In this document: positions 27,241 through 36,518 of the stretch, piece by piece | How positions within the stretch are numbered: the first letter of the stretch is position 1 | How the letters are laid out: each line of letters opens with the position of its first letter | NCBI GenBank assembly: GCA_013314715.1 | Contig: JABUFC010000010.1 | Span: forward strand, 1-64,000 | Length of the DNA: 64,000 nucleotides | DNA from: Bacteroidales bacterium | GTDB lineage: Bacteria > Bacteroidota > Bacteroidia > Bacteroidales > GWA2-32-17 | Direction of reading: 5' to 3' | Notes under the pieces: generated by a model | Seen by the model: only the letters and a program-made list of their open reading frames with translations | Databases searched by the model: none | Told to the model about the DNA's origin: nothing | Position numbers and translations under genes: made by a program

Positions 27241-28272
27241 TTATTCTTCTGTCATTTCTCCTCTAATGGAATGTTGTAAATAATAACGCGATTCTTGATA
27301 ACTAAAACCCTTACTTAACACATACATCATTTTAGTAACTGCTGCTTCGGTAGTCATATCTTTGCCATCTATAACGCCCGCTTGCAACATTTCGCGGCTT
27401 GTTTCATATACGCCCATTTTTATACTCCCTACTAAGCATTGCGTTACATTTAATATACAAATTCCATTATCTATTGCTCTTTTTATAGATTTAATAAACC
27501 ATTCGTTGGTTGGAGCATTACCGGCTCCATAGGTTTCGAGCACAATCCCATTTAATCCATTTATATTCAATAAAGCATCAAATACTTGTTGTTGAATACC
27601 TGGGAATAATTTAACAATAGCTACATTTGAGTTTAAGTGATTATGGAAAATCGTTTCATTTTGCGAAGGATAATCGATATAAGGAAAATTGTAATGAATA
27701 TCGATGCCAGCAGTTGCTAAAAGCGGATAATTGGGCGATTTAAAGGCTTTAAATTGATCGGTACTATATTTTGAGGTTCGATTGGCTCTAAAAAGTTTGT
27801 TTTCAAAGTAAATACATACTTCAGGCACTGTGGGTTGTCCATTAGGCAATTTTGAAGCAGCTATGGTAATTGCTGTTAATAAATTTTCGCGTCCATCGGT
27901 ACGTATTTCGCTTATAGGCAACTGAGAACCTGTAAAAATAATTGGTTTATTAACATTTTCTATCATAAAACTTATTGCCGAGGCTGAATATGCCATTGTG
28001 TCGGTTCCATGCAAAATAACAAAACCATCGAACAATAAATAATTTTGCTTAATAATTGATAACATATTTTTCCAGAACTCGGGTGTGGTATTAGATGAGT
28101 CTATTAACGGCTTAAGCGAAATAGTATCAATTTGATATGGAAATAAGCTTAACTCTGGAACATGTTTAAAAATTTCAGAAATTTCTACAGGGACAAGTGA
28201 ATTTGTTTTTTTATCTTTTACCATTCCAATCGTTCCACCTGTATAAATCAATAAAATTTTAGTCTTATCCAT
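27241..28272 (-). CDS. ansA: Type I L-asparaginase
   Basis: A 343-residue cytoplasmic-type asparaginase hydrolysing asparagine to aspartate and ammonia. The first catalytic Thr is in YTGGTIG (11-16), the second in LHGTDTMAYSA. FTGSQLPISEIRTDGRENLLTAI is the family's conserved block. There is no signal peptide, which argues for type I over the periplasmic type II enzyme. It follows the TatD gene after three bases on the same strand, so the two are probably co-transcribed. Confidence 0.93.
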   Translation of the reverse strand: MDKTKILLIYTGGTIGMVKDKKTNSLVPVEISEIFKHVPELSLFPYQIDTISLKPLIDSSNTTPEFWKNMLSIIKQNYLLFDGFVILHGTDTMAYSASAISFMIENVNKPIIFTGSQLPISEIRTDGRENLLTAITIAASKLPNGQPTVPEVCIYFENKLFRANRTSKYSTDQFKAFKSPNYPLLATAGIDIHYNFPYIDYPSQNETIFHNHLNSNVAIVKLFPGIQQQVFDALLNINGLNGIVLETYGAGNAPTNEWFIKSIKRAIDNGICILNVTQCLVGSIKMGVYETSREMLQAGVIDGKDMTTEAAVTKMMYVLSKGFSYQESRYYLQHSIRGEMTEE

Positions 28273-28275
28273 TTT

Positions 28276-29046
28276 TTATTCTATTTTAAATAATTGTTGT
28301 GCATTATTCGATGTTTGTAATGCAACTTCCTCAAGGGTTAAATTCTTTAATTCTGCTATTTTATTAGCCATTATTTGAATATAAGAACTTTCATTACGTT
28401 GTCCTCTATATGGAACAGGCGATAAATAAGGAGCATCGGTTTCTAGTACTATATATTTAATAGGTATTTCTTTTACTACTTCTGCCATAGTAGCATTTTT
28501 ATATGTTACAACTCCACCTATTCCTAACTTAAAGCCAAGTGAAATAACTTCTTCGGCTTCTTTAATATTACCAGGGAAACAATGAAAAACACCTGTTAAT
28601 CCTAAATGCTGATATTGCTTTAATAACTTTATCAATTCATTTAATGATTTTCGCGAATGAATTACTAATGGCAACTTATAATGTTGTGCTAAAAAAAATT
28701 GTTCGACGAGTACTTCAGTTTGCTGTTCTATATATGTTTTATCCCAATAATAATCGAGTCCGCATTCGCCAATAGCAATAACATTATTTTTTTCAAGTGC
28801 GGCTTTCAATTGCTCAAGCTCTGTTTTATAATCTTCCTTAACCGATGTAGGATGAATACCCAACATAGGATAACAATACCCTTTATTTTGTTCGCACACT
28901 TCAAGCATTTTTTCTCGATGATGTCTATCTATATCGGGCACTAACAATTTTACTAAGCCATTATTTTTCGATCGTTGGAGCATTTCATTCCTATCATCAT
29001 CAAATTGCTCAAGATAAATATGTGTATGAGTATCTACAAATTTCAT
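28276..29046 (-). CDS. TatD family metal-dependent hydrolase / DNase
   Basis: A 256-residue TIM-barrel amidohydrolase. The metal-binding and active-site motifs are intact: VDTHTHIYLEQF at the start, GECGLDYYW, VIHSRKS, FHCFPG and ETDAPYLSPVPYRG. TatD proteins act as 3'-5' exonucleases in DNA repair and have been linked to D-amino-acid tRNA editing in some members. A TACGTTTG sequence (29051-29058) only five bases before the ATG would give an almost leaderless transcript if it is a -7 box, but no -33 TTG supports it. Confidence 0.94.
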   Translation of the reverse strand: MKFVDTHTHIYLEQFDDDRNEMLQRSKNNGLVKLLVPDIDRHHREKMLEVCEQNKGYCYPMLGIHPTSVKEDYKTELEQLKAALEKNNVIAIGECGLDYYWDKTYIEQQTEVLVEQFFLAQHYKLPLVIHSRKSLNELIKLLKQYQHLGLTGVFHCFPGNIKEAEEVISLGFKLGIGGVVTYKNATMAEVVKEIPIKYIVLETDAPYLSPVPYRGQRNESSYIQIMANKIAELKNLTLEEVALQTSNNAQQLFKIE

Positions 29047-29098
29047 TTTGCAAACGTACTAAAATTGTTAGAAAAATAAAATACACTTATCTTATTAT

Positions 29099-30226
29099 CT
29101 AAAGCTTTATTGCTAATGTATAAACTTTACCGGGCAGAGGCTTAATAAGACCATTGAATTCCATATTTAACAATAATACTGAAACTTTACTCACAGGCAT
29201 ATTGGCTGCTAGGGCAATAAGATCGATAGTAATATCACCTTTATCTTTCAATATTTCTATTATTTTTTTCTCATCTTCGTTTATTTCAAAAACAAGTGGA
29301 ATATTGTTTGGCTCATTCTTAACTTTAAAAGACCAGCCTAATACTTTACATATATCTTCGGCACTTTCTACTAGAGCGGCTTTATTTGATTTTATAAGAA
29401 AATTAGGTCCTTCGGAATAGGTATCGCTTATTTTTCCAGGTAATGCTAATACATCGCGGTTGTATGAGAAAGCTATTTCGGCGGTTATCATTGCGCCTCC
29501 ATCTCGCTTTGATTCAACTACTAAAGTTGCATCCGACATTCCAGCAATAATCCTATTACGTTTAACAAAATTTCCTTTATCAGGAGGTGTTTTCGATAAA
29601 AATTCGCTAATTAAGCCTCCATTATCGAGCATTTTTGCAGCAATTTTTTTATGTTCGGCGGGATAAATTTGATCTAATCCATGAGCAACCACCGCAACCG
29701 TTGGTAATCCGTTATCTAAAGCAGATTTATGTGCAGCTATATCTATCCCATAAGCTAAGCCACTTACAATTAAAACATTAAGATTATTATTTTTAAAATC
29801 TTGCATTATCTTATCGCAAAAAGCACGCCCGTAGTGTGTTGCCCGTCGAGTTCCTACAACACTTAAAACCTGAGGAGCATTAAATGGGATATTGCCCAAT
29901 GTAAAAATTGTAACGGGCCCATCTTCACAATGTTTTAATCGATAAGGATAATTTTCGTCGAGATAAGATAAAATTTGAATTTGATAAGTATCGCAAAATT
30001 TGAGTTCCTCTTCTACCCTTTTCCACAAATCGTTGCTATAAATAGTTTTTATTATTTTCTTAGCTAATACGTCGCTAATTCCAGGTATTTTATCTAAATT
30101 ATTTTTATTTTCTCTAAAAACTGCCTCTAAACCACCACAATAAGCAATAAGCCTTTTAGCATTAATATCGCCAATGCCAGGTATTAAAGTTATAGCAATT
30201 TTTAAAGCTCTCTGGTCGTTTATCAT
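29099..30226 (-). CDS. dprA: DNA-processing protein DprA
   Basis: A 375-residue protein that loads RecA on incoming single-stranded DNA during transformation. An N-terminal HHH motif (LIPGIGDINAKRLIAYCGGL and PGISDVLAKKII) is followed by the Rossmann-like SMF domain with GTRRATHYGR, SGLAYGIDIAAHKSAL, KRNRIIAGMSDATLVVESKRDGGAMITA and ALPG. A C-terminal winged-helix domain ends the protein (from about residue 310). The start ATG overlaps the upstream small gene's stop by four bases. No com genes lie nearby. Confidence 0.95.
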   Translation of the reverse strand: MINDQRALKIAITLIPGIGDINAKRLIAYCGGLEAVFRENKNNLDKIPGISDVLAKKIIKTIYSNDLWKRVEEELKFCDTYQIQILSYLDENYPYRLKHCEDGPVTIFTLGNIPFNAPQVLSVVGTRRATHYGRAFCDKIMQDFKNNNLNVLIVSGLAYGIDIAAHKSALDNGLPTVAVVAHGLDQIYPAEHKKIAAKMLDNGGLISEFLSKTPPDKGNFVKRNRIIAGMSDATLVVESKRDGGAMITAEIAFSYNRDVLALPGKISDTYSEGPNFLIKSNKAALVESAEDICKVLGWSFKVKNEPNNIPLVFEINEDEKKIIEILKDKGDITIDLIALAANMPVSKVSVLLLNMEFNGLIKPLPGKVYTLAIKL

Positions 30227-30726
30227 TCAAATTTCTCAAGTTTAATCTTTGAATATTGATTCAAAGCTGATAACATTTGATTTTTTATGTCTTTGCTGAT
30301 ACCTGTAATTGAAATAGGCTTATAACGAGCAATACCTTGCTTTGTTCTTTGATATATAACCAATTCTTGTCTCTGATTAGCAAATGCTTTTATAATTTCA
30401 ATTTTGTACAAATCCTTTTTTGGAATTTTCAGCATGTTATATTTGGGAACAATCGAAGTCATAGCATAAAATTTTATATGTATCATTTGAGGTTCTTCTT
30501 CATCATCATATATAATAATATTGTATTTCTTTTTTGATCTAAAAATCAGGTAGCCAATAAAACAAAGAGCAAAAAATACTGAATAAATCCAAGAAGGAAT
30601 TGGTAGTAAATAGGTAGCATAAATATCGTACAACAGACCTATGGCAATTAAAGCCATAAATACCATAGTTACAAAGGCTAATTGCCCTCTTAAACGAGTA
30701 TAATCTCCTTGATTATCTATTTTCAT
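30223..30726 (-). CDS. Two-helix membrane protein of unknown function
   Basis: A 167-residue protein with two adjacent membrane helices (LAFVTMVFMALIAIGLLYDIYATYLL and WIYSVFFALCFIGYLIF). A cytoplasmic beta-rich domain rich in Lys and Ile follows (MIHIKFYAMTSIVPKYNMLKIPKKDLYKIEIIKA), which could have a PH-like fold. I recognise no family. It overlaps dprA by four bases and follows proline dehydrogenase on the other side, so it is part of a mixed transcription unit. Confidence 0.65.
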   Translation of the reverse strand: MKIDNQGDYTRLRGQLAFVTMVFMALIAIGLLYDIYATYLLPIPSWIYSVFFALCFIGYLIFRSKKKYNIIIYDDEEEPQMIHIKFYAMTSIVPKYNMLKIPKKDLYKIEIIKAFANQRQELVIYQRTKQGIARYKPISITGISKDIKNQMLSALNQYSKIKLEKFE

Positions 30727-30738
30727 TTTATATATTTT

Positions 30739-31908
30739 TTATTTTATTTTTCTTTGATGTATAGCTTGTTCTATCAACTTTAATTCTCTGCTCACTTGTC
30801 CACCTATACTTTTATTTTCGTCGGCTCTTCGCAATAAATATGGTATAGTTATATTTACAGGTCCAAATGGTACATATTTAGCAACATTATATCCAGCATG
30901 AGCAAGATTAAATGAAATATGATCGCTCATACCGTATAGTTGAGAAAAATATACACGTTCATCATAGTTTTTCAGTTGTTTTTGAAGCATTAAATTTGCC
31001 AATAATGTACAACTTTTTTCATTATGACTACCGCAAAATATAGCAATACGATCCAAATGCTCCATACAAAAACGCAAAGCATTATCAAAATCGTTATCGG
31101 TATCTTGTTTTGTTTCATGTACGGGCGAAGGCATATTTTTTTCTTTTGCCCAAATTCTTTCTTGCTCCAAATAAGCTCCACGAACAAATTTTACTCCCAT
31201 AAAAATATTTTGCTCGCAAGCTTTTTGATACCATTCTTTAAGAAAAGCTAAACGGTCTTTACGATACATCTGGAGCGTATTAAAAACCACTGCTTTTTCT
31301 TTATTGTATTTCAACATCATTTGCCATAACACATCGTCAACAGCAGCTTGCATTGAAGTATATTCAGCATCAATCAAAATGGGGACATTATTTTCATAGG
31401 CTGCTTGACAAAGGTAATCGACCATTGCAACAAATGAGTCGTATTCTTTTTGTTCGAAAGAACTGAGTATTTGCTTATTCGAAACTTTTTCTAAAACTTT
31501 TACTCTACATAAAGCACTTGGTTTAAATACTGCAAATGCAATGGCTTTATTGGTGTGGGCTAAGTGAATAATTTCCATTACTTGTTTAAATGTTTTATCG
31601 GATTGTTCTTGCGAAGTAGTTTCTTCAGCCGCAAAATCGAGTACCGATTTTACTTTAAAATCGTTTAATTTATTTACTAAACGTAGCGCATCGTTTAAAT
31701 TTTCGCCTCCACAAAAATATCTATAAACAGTGGGTTTTACAGCCCATTTAATAGGGAAATGAATCCATAAAGCAAATTTAATAAGAGGTTTTGCTAGGGC
31801 AATAATCCACGACTTAAATATAACTCTAAATAAAAAACGTGATTGCTTTAATTCTTTCAAGCTTTTATGGGCAAAAGCATGCTCTACATTTTCAAATGAA
31901 AAATTCAT
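30739..31908 (-). CDS. Proline dehydrogenase
   Basis: An FAD-dependent TIM-barrel enzyme oxidising proline to pyrroline-5-carboxylate. I start it at the Met at 31908 (MNFSFENVEHAFAHKS), the usual start in Bacteroidota. The upstream extension to 31992 would run into the terminator of the buk unit. Conserved motifs include GVKFVRGAYLEQER, FCGSHNEKS, YGMSDHISFNLAHAGYNVAKYVPFGPV and PYLLRRADENKS. The product is 389 residues and lacks the P5C dehydrogenase half of PutA, so that enzyme must be encoded elsewhere. Confidence 0.93.
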   Translation of the reverse strand: MNFSFENVEHAFAHKSLKELKQSRFLFRVIFKSWIIALAKPLIKFALWIHFPIKWAVKPTVYRYFCGGENLNDALRLVNKLNDFKVKSVLDFAAEETTSQEQSDKTFKQVMEIIHLAHTNKAIAFAVFKPSALCRVKVLEKVSNKQILSSFEQKEYDSFVAMVDYLCQAAYENNVPILIDAEYTSMQAAVDDVLWQMMLKYNKEKAVVFNTLQMYRKDRLAFLKEWYQKACEQNIFMGVKFVRGAYLEQERIWAKEKNMPSPVHETKQDTDNDFDNALRFCMEHLDRIAIFCGSHNEKSCTLLANLMLQKQLKNYDERVYFSQLYGMSDHISFNLAHAGYNVAKYVPFGPVNITIPYLLRRADENKSIGGQVSRELKLIEQAIHQRKIK

Positions 31909-31964
31909 AATGCTAATATAACGAGCAAAAGTAGGAAAAATGTTAGATAAATTCAATATCAAAA

Positions 31965-31989
31965 AAAAGCCGACAAATAGCCGGCTTTT
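31965..31989 (-). terminator. Terminator after buk
   Basis: The AAAAGCCG / CGGCTTTT hairpin with a 9-base loop is followed on the minus strand by a run of eight T. It lies right after the butyrate kinase stop and before the proline dehydrogenase gene. Confidence 0.85.
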
Positions 31990-32008
31990 CAATATAGTTT
32001 GCTAATAA

Positions 32009-33085
32009 TTAGCGATATACTTTGGGTTCTACTTCGCCTCTTAATACCATTAAAGCGTTCATAGCTAAAGCTTTCATTTCGTCTTCTCCGGGATAAAGAA
32101 CAACAGGAGCAATAAACGAAACCATTTCTTTAACATATTCGACAAAATCTTTATCGTATGCAATTCCGCCTGTTAGTAAAATAGCATCTACTTTACCGTG
32201 TAATACAGCAGCCATTTCGGCGATAGCCTTTCCAACCTGATACGCCATTGCTTCACGAACTTTTTCAGCATAACGATCGCCATTTTTAACTCGTTGTTCT
32301 ACTTCGTAAGCATCATTGGTTCCTAAATAAGCCACTAATCCACCCTTACCCGTAATCATCTTTTTTACTTCCTCTAATGTATATTCTCCACTAAAACATA
32401 ATCTTGCTAAAGCGCCAGCAGGAAGGGTTCCAGTACGTTCAGGTGAAAAAGGACCTTCGCCATCAAGGGCATTATTAACATCAACTACTTTTCCTTTTCG
32501 ATGTGCACCTACAGAAATTCCACCTCCTAAATGAGCAACAATTAAATTTAATTCTTCGTATGATTTACCGATAGCATTAGCATGCGTTCGTGCAATAGCT
32601 TTCTGATTTAAAGCATGAAATATAGAAATACGTTCAAATTTTGGATGACCTGTAAAACGTGCTACCTCATCTAATTCATCAACAACAACAGGGTCGGCAA
32701 TGTAGGCCTTTGCATTAGGTATAAGACGTGCAATATCATCGGCCAAAATTCCGCCTAAATTGCTGGCATGTTGACCCAATTTGCCAATTCTCAAATCATC
32801 GAGCATAGCTGAATTCACCTCATAAACACCCGATGGTATAGGATTAACTAAACCACCTCGACCAATTACAGCATTTAATGTTTGAATATCGATATTAGCT
32901 TCTTTTAATTCTTTCAATATAATTTCTTTACGAAATGAATATTGGTCGATAAGTTTAGCAAAAGGAGCGAGTTCCTCTGAAGTATGTTTAATGTTTTTTG
33001 TAAATATAGCCTTATTATCTTCGAAAACAGCAATTTTAGTCGAAGTTGAACCTGGATTGATAGCTAAAATTCTAAATGAATTCAT
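32009..33085 (-). CDS. buk: Butyrate kinase
   Basis: A 358-residue ASKHA-fold acyl kinase that converts butyryl phosphate and ADP to butyrate and ATP. The start INPGSTSTKIAVFE is the butyrate kinase phosphate-binding motif (acetate kinase has NCGSSS). LIVAHLGGGISVGAHRKGKVVDVNNALDGEGPFSPERTGTLP and ILLTGGIAYD are also typical. The enzyme is encoded after ptb, with a strong hairpin between them, so buk may be made less than ptb or have its own promoter. Branched-chain acyl phosphates are also possible substrates. Confidence 0.95.
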   Translation of the reverse strand: MNSFRILAINPGSTSTKIAVFEDNKAIFTKNIKHTSEELAPFAKLIDQYSFRKEIILKELKEANIDIQTLNAVIGRGGLVNPIPSGVYEVNSAMLDDLRIGKLGQHASNLGGILADDIARLIPNAKAYIADPVVVDELDEVARFTGHPKFERISIFHALNQKAIARTHANAIGKSYEELNLIVAHLGGGISVGAHRKGKVVDVNNALDGEGPFSPERTGTLPAGALARLCFSGEYTLEEVKKMITGKGGLVAYLGTNDAYEVEQRVKNGDRYAEKVREAMAYQVGKAIAEMAAVLHGKVDAILLTGGIAYDKDFVEYVKEMVSFIAPVVLYPGEDEMKALAMNALMVLRGEVEPKVYR

Positions 33086-33139
33086 AATATTTGTTTTTAA
33101 ATTCTACTGTAAAAATAATCATTTTAAAATATATTCAAT

Positions 33140-33170
33140 AAAAAAAGTCCTGTAAAACAGGACTCTTTTT
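33140..33170 (-). terminator. Hairpin terminator between ptb and buk
   Basis: The perfect stem AGTCCTGT / ACAGGACT with a 3-base loop is followed on the minus strand by a T run, directly after the ptb stop codon. It may attenuate rather than fully block transcription into buk. Confidence 0.8.
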
Positions 33171-34070
33171 CTATTTCATAGCAGCGGCTAAAGCAATAGA
33201 CATCATTTTGCTCTTATCGCTATCGGCACGTGATGTAAGAACGATAGGAACTTTAGCTCCCATTAAAACAGCTGCCGAGCATGCATTTGCTAAAAATCCT
33301 AATGTTTTATACATAATATTTGCAGAAGCTATATTGGGACAGATAATTAAATCGGCATCACCGGCCACATCACTAACAATACCTTTGTGATGAGCAGCTT
33401 CTTTAGAAACAGCATTATCAACAGCCAAAGGACCATCGACTAAACAACCTTTTATCTGTTTACGACGGTTCATTTGAGTTAGCATTGCAGCATGAATGGT
33501 ATCTTCCATTTTTGGATTAACGGTTTCAACAGCTCCTACAACAGCTACTTTAGGGCAATCTACACCTAATTTATGAAATGCTTCAATGCTATTTTCAAGT
33601 ATTGCTACTTTATCTTCAAATTCAGGTGCGATGTTAACTGCAGCATCGGCAATAGCTAAAAGCTTATGATAAAAAGGAATTTCCATAAATGCAATGTGAC
33701 TAATTAAAGCACCTTTGCGTAGTCCTTTTTCTTTGTCTAAAACAGCTTTTAAAAGTGGTCCCGTAGCCACTAATCCTTTCATTAATATATCTCCTCTACC
33801 TTCTTTAATTAAAGAAACAGCAACGGCAGAAGCTTTAACGGGATCGGATTCTTGAACTATTTCAACACCATTAAAATCAAGATTTAATTTTGTGCAAATT
33901 TGATTTATGGCTTCTTTATCGCCTACTAAAATTGGTTCAATAATACCTTCTTTTCTTGCATTATAAACAGCCTCTAAAACTGGTTCATCAGCGGCAGCTG
34001 CAACTACTAATCGTTTTGTGATACCCGCCTTAGCTATTTGAACAAATTCATCTAATTTTTTAAATTCCAT
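33171..34070 (-). CDS. ptb: Phosphate butyryltransferase
   Basis: A 299-residue member of the phosphate acetyl/butyryltransferase family that converts butyryl-CoA and phosphate to butyryl phosphate and CoA. The start KRLVVAAAADEPVLEAVYNARKEGI and the block DILMKGLVATGPLLKAVLDKEKGLRKGALISHIAFME are Ptb features. The later motif LIICPNIASANIMYKTLGFLA... is shared with the acetyl enzymes. Assignment rests on the adjacent butyrate kinase. The distance to ackA is 22 bases, so the four acyl-phosphate genes are probably co-transcribed. Confidence 0.93.
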   Translation of the reverse strand: MEFKKLDEFVQIAKAGITKRLVVAAAADEPVLEAVYNARKEGIIEPILVGDKEAINQICTKLNLDFNGVEIVQESDPVKASAVAVSLIKEGRGDILMKGLVATGPLLKAVLDKEKGLRKGALISHIAFMEIPFYHKLLAIADAAVNIAPEFEDKVAILENSIEAFHKLGVDCPKVAVVGAVETVNPKMEDTIHAAMLTQMNRRKQIKGCLVDGPLAVDNAVSKEAAHHKGIVSDVAGDADLIICPNIASANIMYKTLGFLANACSAAVLMGAKVPIVLTSRADSDKSKMMSIALAAAMK

Positions 34071-34092
34071 AACTCAACTTAATTTATTTGCA

Positions 34093-35310
34093 TTAATAAA
34101 CCATATTTTTTGAAAAAACAATATTTACAGTATCGGTTGCTATTACTAACTCTTCGTTAGTAGTAACAGCCATAACTTTTACTTTTGAATCGTCGGTACT
34201 AATAACAACATCTTTTCCTTTTACGCCGCAATTTTTATCTTTATCGAATTTAACGCCCATAAATTCAAGTCCCTCACATGACCAACGGCGAATAATATAA
34301 TCGTTTTCGCCAATACCTCCCGTAAAAATAATTAAATCGACACCACCCAATGCAGCAGCATAAGCCCCAATATATTTTTTTACTCTATATGCATACATTT
34401 TAAGAGCAAGTTCTGCACGTTTATTACCTTGTTCCATAGCAGCATGGAGATCTCGCATATCCATCGAAATTCCACTTATTCCCAAAACACCGCTCTTTTT
34501 ATTGATAACATTGTTTAAGCCGTTGCAATCGAGTTTTTCTTTATCCATCAAAAATAATAATACACCAGCGTCAACATCGCCGACACGGGTTCCCATCATT
34601 AATCCTTCTACTGGTGTAAAACCCATGGAGCTATCGATCGATTTTCCTTGTTTAATAGCTGCTACCGAAGCACCATTGCCTAAATGACATGTAATAATAT
34701 TTATTTTATTAAAATCTAATCCTAGCATTTTACAAGCTTTTTGAGCTACATATTTATGGCTAGTTCCGTGAAAAGCATAACGACGAATTTTATATTTTTC
34801 ATAATATTCATAAGGTATTGGGTACATGTAAGCTTCGGCTGGCATAGTTTGATGGAATGAAGTATCAAAAACGGCAACCATGGGCACACCGGGTAATAAT
34901 TTTTCCATAGCGAGAATACCTTTAAGGTTAGCTGGATTGTGCAAAGGTGCTAATTCGATACAAGCCTCAATATCTTTTTTAGTTTTTTCTGTAATGAGTG
35001 CACTTTGTGTAAAGTTTTCGCCACCATGAGCTACACGATGTCCTACCGCAGCTATTTCGTTTAAATTTGTTAATACGCCATATTCTTTATCTACTAGGGT
35101 TTTTAAAATCCAATCGATACCTTCGGTATGACTTGGTATATCGCGTACCCATTTAACCTTATCTTTACCTTTTGCCTGATGTCCGAGTTCGCTATCTTTT
35201 AAACCAATACGTTCTAACAACCCTTTAGCTAATACGTCTGGTTCGCCTGACATGTCGAGTAATTGATATTTAATAGACGAACTCCCACAATTTAATACTA
35301 AAACTTTCAT
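34093..35310 (-). CDS. ackA: Acetate kinase
   Basis: A 405-residue acetate kinase that makes acetate and ATP from acetyl phosphate. The start VLNCGSSSIKYQLLDM is the family signature. VFDTSFHQTMPAEAYMYPIPYEYYEKYKIRRYAFHGTSHKYVA, ITCHLGNGASVAAIKQGKSIDSSMGFTPVEGLMMGTRVGDVD and IFTGGIGEND follow in the normal order. Its start lies 11 bases after the pta stop. With Pta it gives substrate-level ATP from acetyl-CoA. Confidence 0.97.
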   Translation of the reverse strand: MKVLVLNCGSSSIKYQLLDMSGEPDVLAKGLLERIGLKDSELGHQAKGKDKVKWVRDIPSHTEGIDWILKTLVDKEYGVLTNLNEIAAVGHRVAHGGENFTQSALITEKTKKDIEACIELAPLHNPANLKGILAMEKLLPGVPMVAVFDTSFHQTMPAEAYMYPIPYEYYEKYKIRRYAFHGTSHKYVAQKACKMLGLDFNKINIITCHLGNGASVAAIKQGKSIDSSMGFTPVEGLMMGTRVGDVDAGVLLFLMDKEKLDCNGLNNVINKKSGVLGISGISMDMRDLHAAMEQGNKRAELALKMYAYRVKKYIGAYAAALGGVDLIIFTGGIGENDYIIRRWSCEGLEFMGVKFDKDKNCGVKGKDVVISTDDSKVKVMAVTTNEELVIATDTVNIVFSKNMVY

Positions 35311-35321
35311 AGATTTTTATT

Positions 35322-36323
35322 TTATTTATTTATACATTGATTAACAGTTATGGCTACTAATTGAACGATATCATCAACCGAACAACCTCTTGAAAGGTCG
35401 TTGATAGGGGCTCCTAAACCCTGTAAAACAGGACCAATAGCTTGAGCACCTCCTAAACGTTCTACAAGTTTGTATCCAATATTTCCACTTTGCAAATCGG
35501 GGAATACTAACACATTGGCGTGTCCTGCCACAGTTGATCCAGGCGATTTTTTCTGTCCCACACTCTCAATAAGAGCTGCATCGGCTTGTAATTCGCCATC
35601 TATCTGCAAATCGGGACGCATTTGTTTCGCAATGTTAACGGCCTCAATAACTTTATCCGCTAATTCGTGTTTTGCAGAACCTTTAGTTGAAAAAGATAAC
35701 ATAGCAACTTTAGGAACATCGAGTCCGAGAATCGATTTAGCAGTTTGAGCACTCGAAATAGCAATTTCGGCTAACTGTTTTGCTGTTGGGTTAGGGGTTA
35801 TAGCAACATCGGCAAAAACAAACATGCCTTGATATCCTAAATCTTGTGCTTTAGTAATTAGAATCATACCACCCGAAACGACCGAAATGCCCGGAGCTGT
35901 TTTTACAATCTGCAATGCTGGACGTACTGTATCGGCAGTAGTATGCTCAGCTCCACTTACCTCACCATCAGCATCGCCTTTATATATCATCATTGGTCCA
36001 TAATAAATTGGGTCTGAAATCATTTTTTTAGCTTCTTCGTAAGTTATTCCTTTTTCCTTACGAAGCTCCAAAAAAGTTTGTACATATTCATCAAATTTTG
36101 GACTTGTTGATGGATTTATTATTGTTGCTTTTTCAAGATTAAGATTCCATTGTTTTGCCAAATAATAAATTTCATCGTTGTTTCCTAATAATGTAAGCTC
36201 GGCAATTCCTTCACGTAAAATAATATCAGCAGCTTTTAAAGTTCTTTCGCTATTACCTTCGGGTAAAACAATGCGAATTTTTTGCTGCTTTGCTTTATTA
36301 ACAATGGTTTCGAGTAAATTCAT
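35322..36323 (-). CDS. pta: Phosphate acetyltransferase
   Basis: A 333-residue compact Pta converting acetyl-CoA and phosphate to acetyl phosphate. It lacks the N-terminal BioD/DRTGG regulatory part of long enterobacterial Pta. Key stretches are RIVLPEGNSERTLKAADIILREG, YYGPMMIYKGDADGEVSGAEHTTADTVRPALQIVKTAPGI, AMLSFSTKGSAKHELADKVIEA, and VLVFPDLQSGNIGYKLVERLGGAQAIGPVLQGLGAPINDLSRGC. It leads the block pta, ackA, ptb, buk. A TAAATTTG -7-like box lies 42 bases upstream (36365-36372). Confidence 0.97.
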   Translation of the reverse strand: MNLLETIVNKAKQQKIRIVLPEGNSERTLKAADIILREGIAELTLLGNNDEIYYLAKQWNLNLEKATIINPSTSPKFDEYVQTFLELRKEKGITYEEAKKMISDPIYYGPMMIYKGDADGEVSGAEHTTADTVRPALQIVKTAPGISVVSGGMILITKAQDLGYQGMFVFADVAITPNPTAKQLAEIAISSAQTAKSILGLDVPKVAMLSFSTKGSAKHELADKVIEAVNIAKQMRPDLQIDGELQADAALIESVGQKKSPGSTVAGHANVLVFPDLQSGNIGYKLVERLGGAQAIGPVLQGLGAPINDLSRGCSVDDIVQLVAITVNQCINK

Positions 36324-36364
36324 AAAAAACTATTTTTTATATTTATATTGATTTTAGTAGGTTT

Positions 36365-36372
36365 CAAATTTA
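36365..36372 (-). promoter_or_regulatory. Candidate -7 box for the pta-ackA-ptb-buk block
   Basis: On the minus strand TAAATTTG fits TAnnTTTG and lies 42 bases upstream of the pta start. No TTG is present at the -33 distance, so it is a tentative call. Confidence 0.35.
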
Positions 36373-36518
36373 TTAAATAGTTTTTGAAACTCTTACCTTT
36401 TTTAATCATTATTCAATTTTTTAAAACTGATAAAAGACAACAGATATATTGCTGTTTATCAACAAATTGAAATATGATAGCGAAAAATATATGTTTAAAA
36501 ACAAGTTTTTAAAAACTA

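Noticed and set aside
31909-31992. N-terminal extension of proline dehydrogenase that looks like a signal peptide
   Set aside because: It would translate the buk terminator hairpin; proline dehydrogenase is cytoplasmic or membrane-associated and starts naturally at the Met at 31908.
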